DNA from: Halocafeteria seosinensis
Lineage: Eukaryota > Sar > Bigyra > Bicosoecida
Assembly (NCBI GenBank): GCA_001687465.1
Contig: LVLI01000200.1
Location: forward strand, 1-32,021
DNA length: 32,021 bases
Direction: 5' to 3'
The notes beneath the pieces are model-generated. The model was not told where the DNA came from. It saw nothing but the letters and a program-made list of their open reading frames with translations, and made no database searches. Below, piece after piece: positions 29,670 through 32,021 of this stretch (its first letter is position 1; every line of letters begins with the position of its first letter). Made by a program: the position numbers and the translations under genes.

Positions 29670-31764
29670 CTCTGAAAAGCATTCTGCGGAACAGGTTCGA
29701 TAAATTCCTCCAGCAGAAGCAATACAAAGCGTCATGGCCCACCGCAAAACAGGTAAAAGGCATCAAAGAGGCGTTCGAGGCCATGACGGGTGATTTGGAT
29801 GAGGCCTCCTTCGAGGACAAAGAAAGCCTTCAAGCGTTTCTCCAGGGCTACGTCAAGAAACACCAAGCCACCACAATCGCCGGTGAATTATTTCGGTGCT
29901 TGAAAAATGCCAGAGAAGCGCGTAAGTCTATGGTTTGTATGCGACAGTACAAATGTAGCTCAATTCCCAAATACCATATTGTTGTCTTCTCTTGTATTAC
30001 TTTGTTGCTTGTTTGCAGGAGGCGGCGGTGGAAGCTCAAGTTCTGCTGCTGTAGGTAAGTGTTCTCCTGTCTTGTATTACTTTTGTGTGCCTCGTCTTAG
30101 TCCCTTTGCTTGCAGCTGCTGGAGTGAGTAAGAATCTACAGGAAACAGATACAGACTCTGCATTGCAAGCATTTATAGAAGGCTTTTCTGCGGTGCAAAT
30201 AACGAGGGCAGCGGCCAACGAACGATTATCTGCTGGTTGTGTGTTAACATTTCCAACAAAGTTATTTAACTCTGAAAATTTTACCGATAAACTGTATATT
30301 CGGCACACGTATATCGACGTAGCCCAATTGATCTTCTCGAATTACTATGCCAACGGAGATACGGCGATGCAGATAAAGGCCCAAAATGCTCTGCAACACA
30401 TTGGATGCGACTTAGACGCGGAAGAAAAGGATCTTCCGAAGACTTGCTTGATATTTAGTGGAAGTCCTGGAATCGGAAAATCGGCCTGTATTGCTTTTAT
30501 AGCGTTCGTCTGCCACAAAGCGAATATTCCATTTGCTTTGGTGGGCGGCCAATCCACAGGATCGTTCGCAGGTCGGGCCGATTATGGACACGAAGGTCGT
30601 GATACGATTTTTCTTTTAGACCATGATAATAAGACGTATTTCGGGTGTAACACTGTCATTTTTACATCTCCGAATACAAAAAGACTAATACGTTGGAGAG
30701 GCATTGGTCCAACACCAGCCGCGAACCAAATGATGTTCATGAACGTTTGGAGCTGTGATGAATTGGAGGATTTTGCAAAAAAGTGTTATACAGAAGACCG
30801 CGTGGCTATGCTGGATGTGCTGTACGTGCATTTGGGAGGAAGCCCTCGTCACGTGATTCCACCACCATGGGTGAAGAACGAAGAAAAAATGCTTGATTAC
30901 GTAGAGGAAACTATTGGTCCTAGACTAAACACAATTAAGGACGAGGATAGCTTAAGTGAGGCGCTTACTGGTGAACTTAAAGAGAGTGAAGGGAAGATGT
31001 CTCATGCTTTGATTCACTATGTAACTCCCTTAGGGAAGAACGTTTGCAGCTACAAGGATCTAACTTGCATGTCTGCCTCGTCGTACATAGCCAAGAAACT
31101 CGCTGACAAAGCACAAAGGATGTTAGGTATGCAACGGATGTATCAATTTCTACTTCTTCAAAACAATTCGAAGGCGGCTGTCCTCCTTGGACGCCTATAC
31201 GAACCTATTGCTGTTGAGCAACTGTGCTCTAAGTGGCTTGCAATCGTCAAAAACAGGAGAGGCAGGTACCTAGGCAAACGCAAGCCCGCTCCTCCAGGCA
31301 CGTTGAAACCAGGTGGGGTGCCCGATAATGGATTTGTCCCTGTCGACTTTTTTGGCATTTCTGACTTGGGTAAAGAATCCTTAGTGAATGCCGGTAATGA
31401 CGACTTGCTAATTCCTGGGGATAGTACTTTCCCAGTTGGTGACGTAGTTCGCCGAGGGATGCATGAGAGTTTTCTCGTGGATCTCTACCAAGCCACTGTG
31501 GCCCATGAGCATCCAATTTCGTATCTCGGTCTACAGCAAATAGCTGAAGCCGTCCGCAGTGCTATGGACCTTTGTGAAAATGAGCCAGTGGGCATTCGTT
31601 TATTCTTCTGCGTGCCTCCTGAACGCTACAAGCAGTTCAATAAGCAAGAAGTAAAGAAAGGAGCGACGGTTGTTGAGTGTCCCCCCAACGTTGTTTTGGA
31701 GCAGTTTTGTCTAGAAGTACCATTACCCAATAGTCCGATTCTTGACAAGACAAGTCTTTGGTAA
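29670..31764 (+). CDS. Crinkler/RHS-like P-loop NTPase (start not resolved)
   Basis: Exons 29670..29921, 30019..30054 and 30116..31764 join at phase 1 (introns 97 and 61 bp). The 36-base middle exon encodes a Gly/Ser linker (GGGGSSSSAAV). Before it lies a helical segment of about 85 residues; after it comes a Walker A loop, SGSPGIGKSA (30457-30486), then FLLDHD, IFTSPNTKR and SRxD-like helices. The C-terminal part ends RLFFCVPPERYKQF and a hydrophobic strand (EQFCLEVPLP). This order, including the 'F-T-S-P-N' sensor and the closing 'V-P-x-x-x-x-x-F' element, is what Crinkler effectors of oomycetes/chytrids and RHS proteins of trypanosomes show. No conserved Crinkler header is visible. The frame is open upstream to 29633 without ATG; the first in-frame ATG is 29783, so either an upstream exon is missing or translation starts there. 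Such proteins are thought to be nucleus-acting effectors or transposon-derived. Confidence 0.7.
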
Positions 31765-31949
31765 TAAAAAAACCTTCAATATATAATATATGTCTAACAC
31801 ACACACAGGACAAATCGCCCGTATCGGCAAAAGTACATATTTTACAAAACTTTATGTCAATTGCTGGGCCACCTCATGTAACATACGATATTGTGTTTCA
31901 CCAAGGTACAGTACAGTCTTGACAGTCTTGGAATCGCGATACATTCACC

Positions 31950-31981
31950 GTGTGTGTGTGTGTGTGTATGTGTGTGTGTGT

Positions 31982-32021
<40 letters not shown>
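31950..32021 (+). repeat. TG microsatellite at window end
   Basis: About 35 GT units with two interruptions (TATG at about 31967 and TGGT at about 31980) run to the window edge. The flank (CGATACATTCACC) differs from the retroelement-type flank at 27071, so it is not clearly an element tail. Confidence 0.75.

Noticed and set aside
29593-29680. In-frame fusion of ARL2 to the Crinkler/RHS-like protein
   Set aside because: The natural donor (29593) with the acceptor at 29669 gives an immediate stop. A weaker donor (about 29597) would give the right phase, but the exon 1 frameshift would still end translation early.
1-32021. CRISPR array, tRNA or rRNA genes
   Set aside because: I looked for regularly spaced repeats and for tRNA B-box and cloverleaf patterns and saw none convincing; the only repeats are microsatellites and the duplications listed.

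Overview
This is a nuclear genome window from a eukaryotic microbe. Almost every confident gene carries short GT..AG introns (about 53-97 bp), and bacterial features are absent. Intergenic gaps are mostly a few hundred bases, and several gene pairs are divergent or convergent. GAPDH, MICU, COG7, the DUG3-like amidotransferase and ARL2 are ordinary eukaryotic housekeeping families. A GCC2/GCC3-type multi-pass membrane protein, a long-form bacterial-type GAPDH and a Crinkler/RHS-like NTPase point to a protist, alga or zoosporic lineage. I cannot name the species from sequence alone.

Layout. (1) 1-917: the 3' end of a retroelement on the minus strand, encoding an RNase H-like segment followed by a chromodomain. 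(2) 1625-5411 (+): a 1241-aa secreted/multi-pass membrane protein. (3) 5509-7522 (-): a seven-exon long-form GAPDH, tail to tail with gene 2 and head to head with (4) 7945-9681 (+), a MICU-type mitochondrial Ca2+-uptake regulator. (5) 10187-13514 (-): COG7, head to head with (6) 13764-15386 (+), an orphan EF-hand-like protein. (7) 15.4-17.5 kb: a minus-strand single-pass membrane protein gene whose last exons are duplicated in tandem, one copy having lost the membrane segment. (8) 17843-19623 (-): a nine-exon DUG3-like class-II glutamine amidotransferase. (9) 20077-26602 (-): three tandem SLC43-like MFS transporters with identical intron positions. (10) 26946-27120: a second, inverted copy of the retroelement 3' end, finishing in a TG microsatellite. 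(11) 27.5-28.9 kb: an unresolved region with several overlapping open frames. (12) 29196-29592: the first three exons of an ARL2 small GTPase, frameshifted in exon 1 and cut off after the WDVGGQ motif, directly followed by (13) 29670-31764 (+), a Crinkler/RHS-like P-loop NTPase. (14) The window ends in a TG repeat.

The housekeeping genes are functionally unrelated neighbours. The biologically most interesting part is the right end, where a Crinkler/RHS-like gene abuts a decapitated ARL2 gene, together with the retroelement family whose RNase H is fused directly to a chromodomain and whose copies end in TG repeats. All exon joins below were read by hand from conserved protein motifs, splice consensus and phase; no transcript evidence was available.
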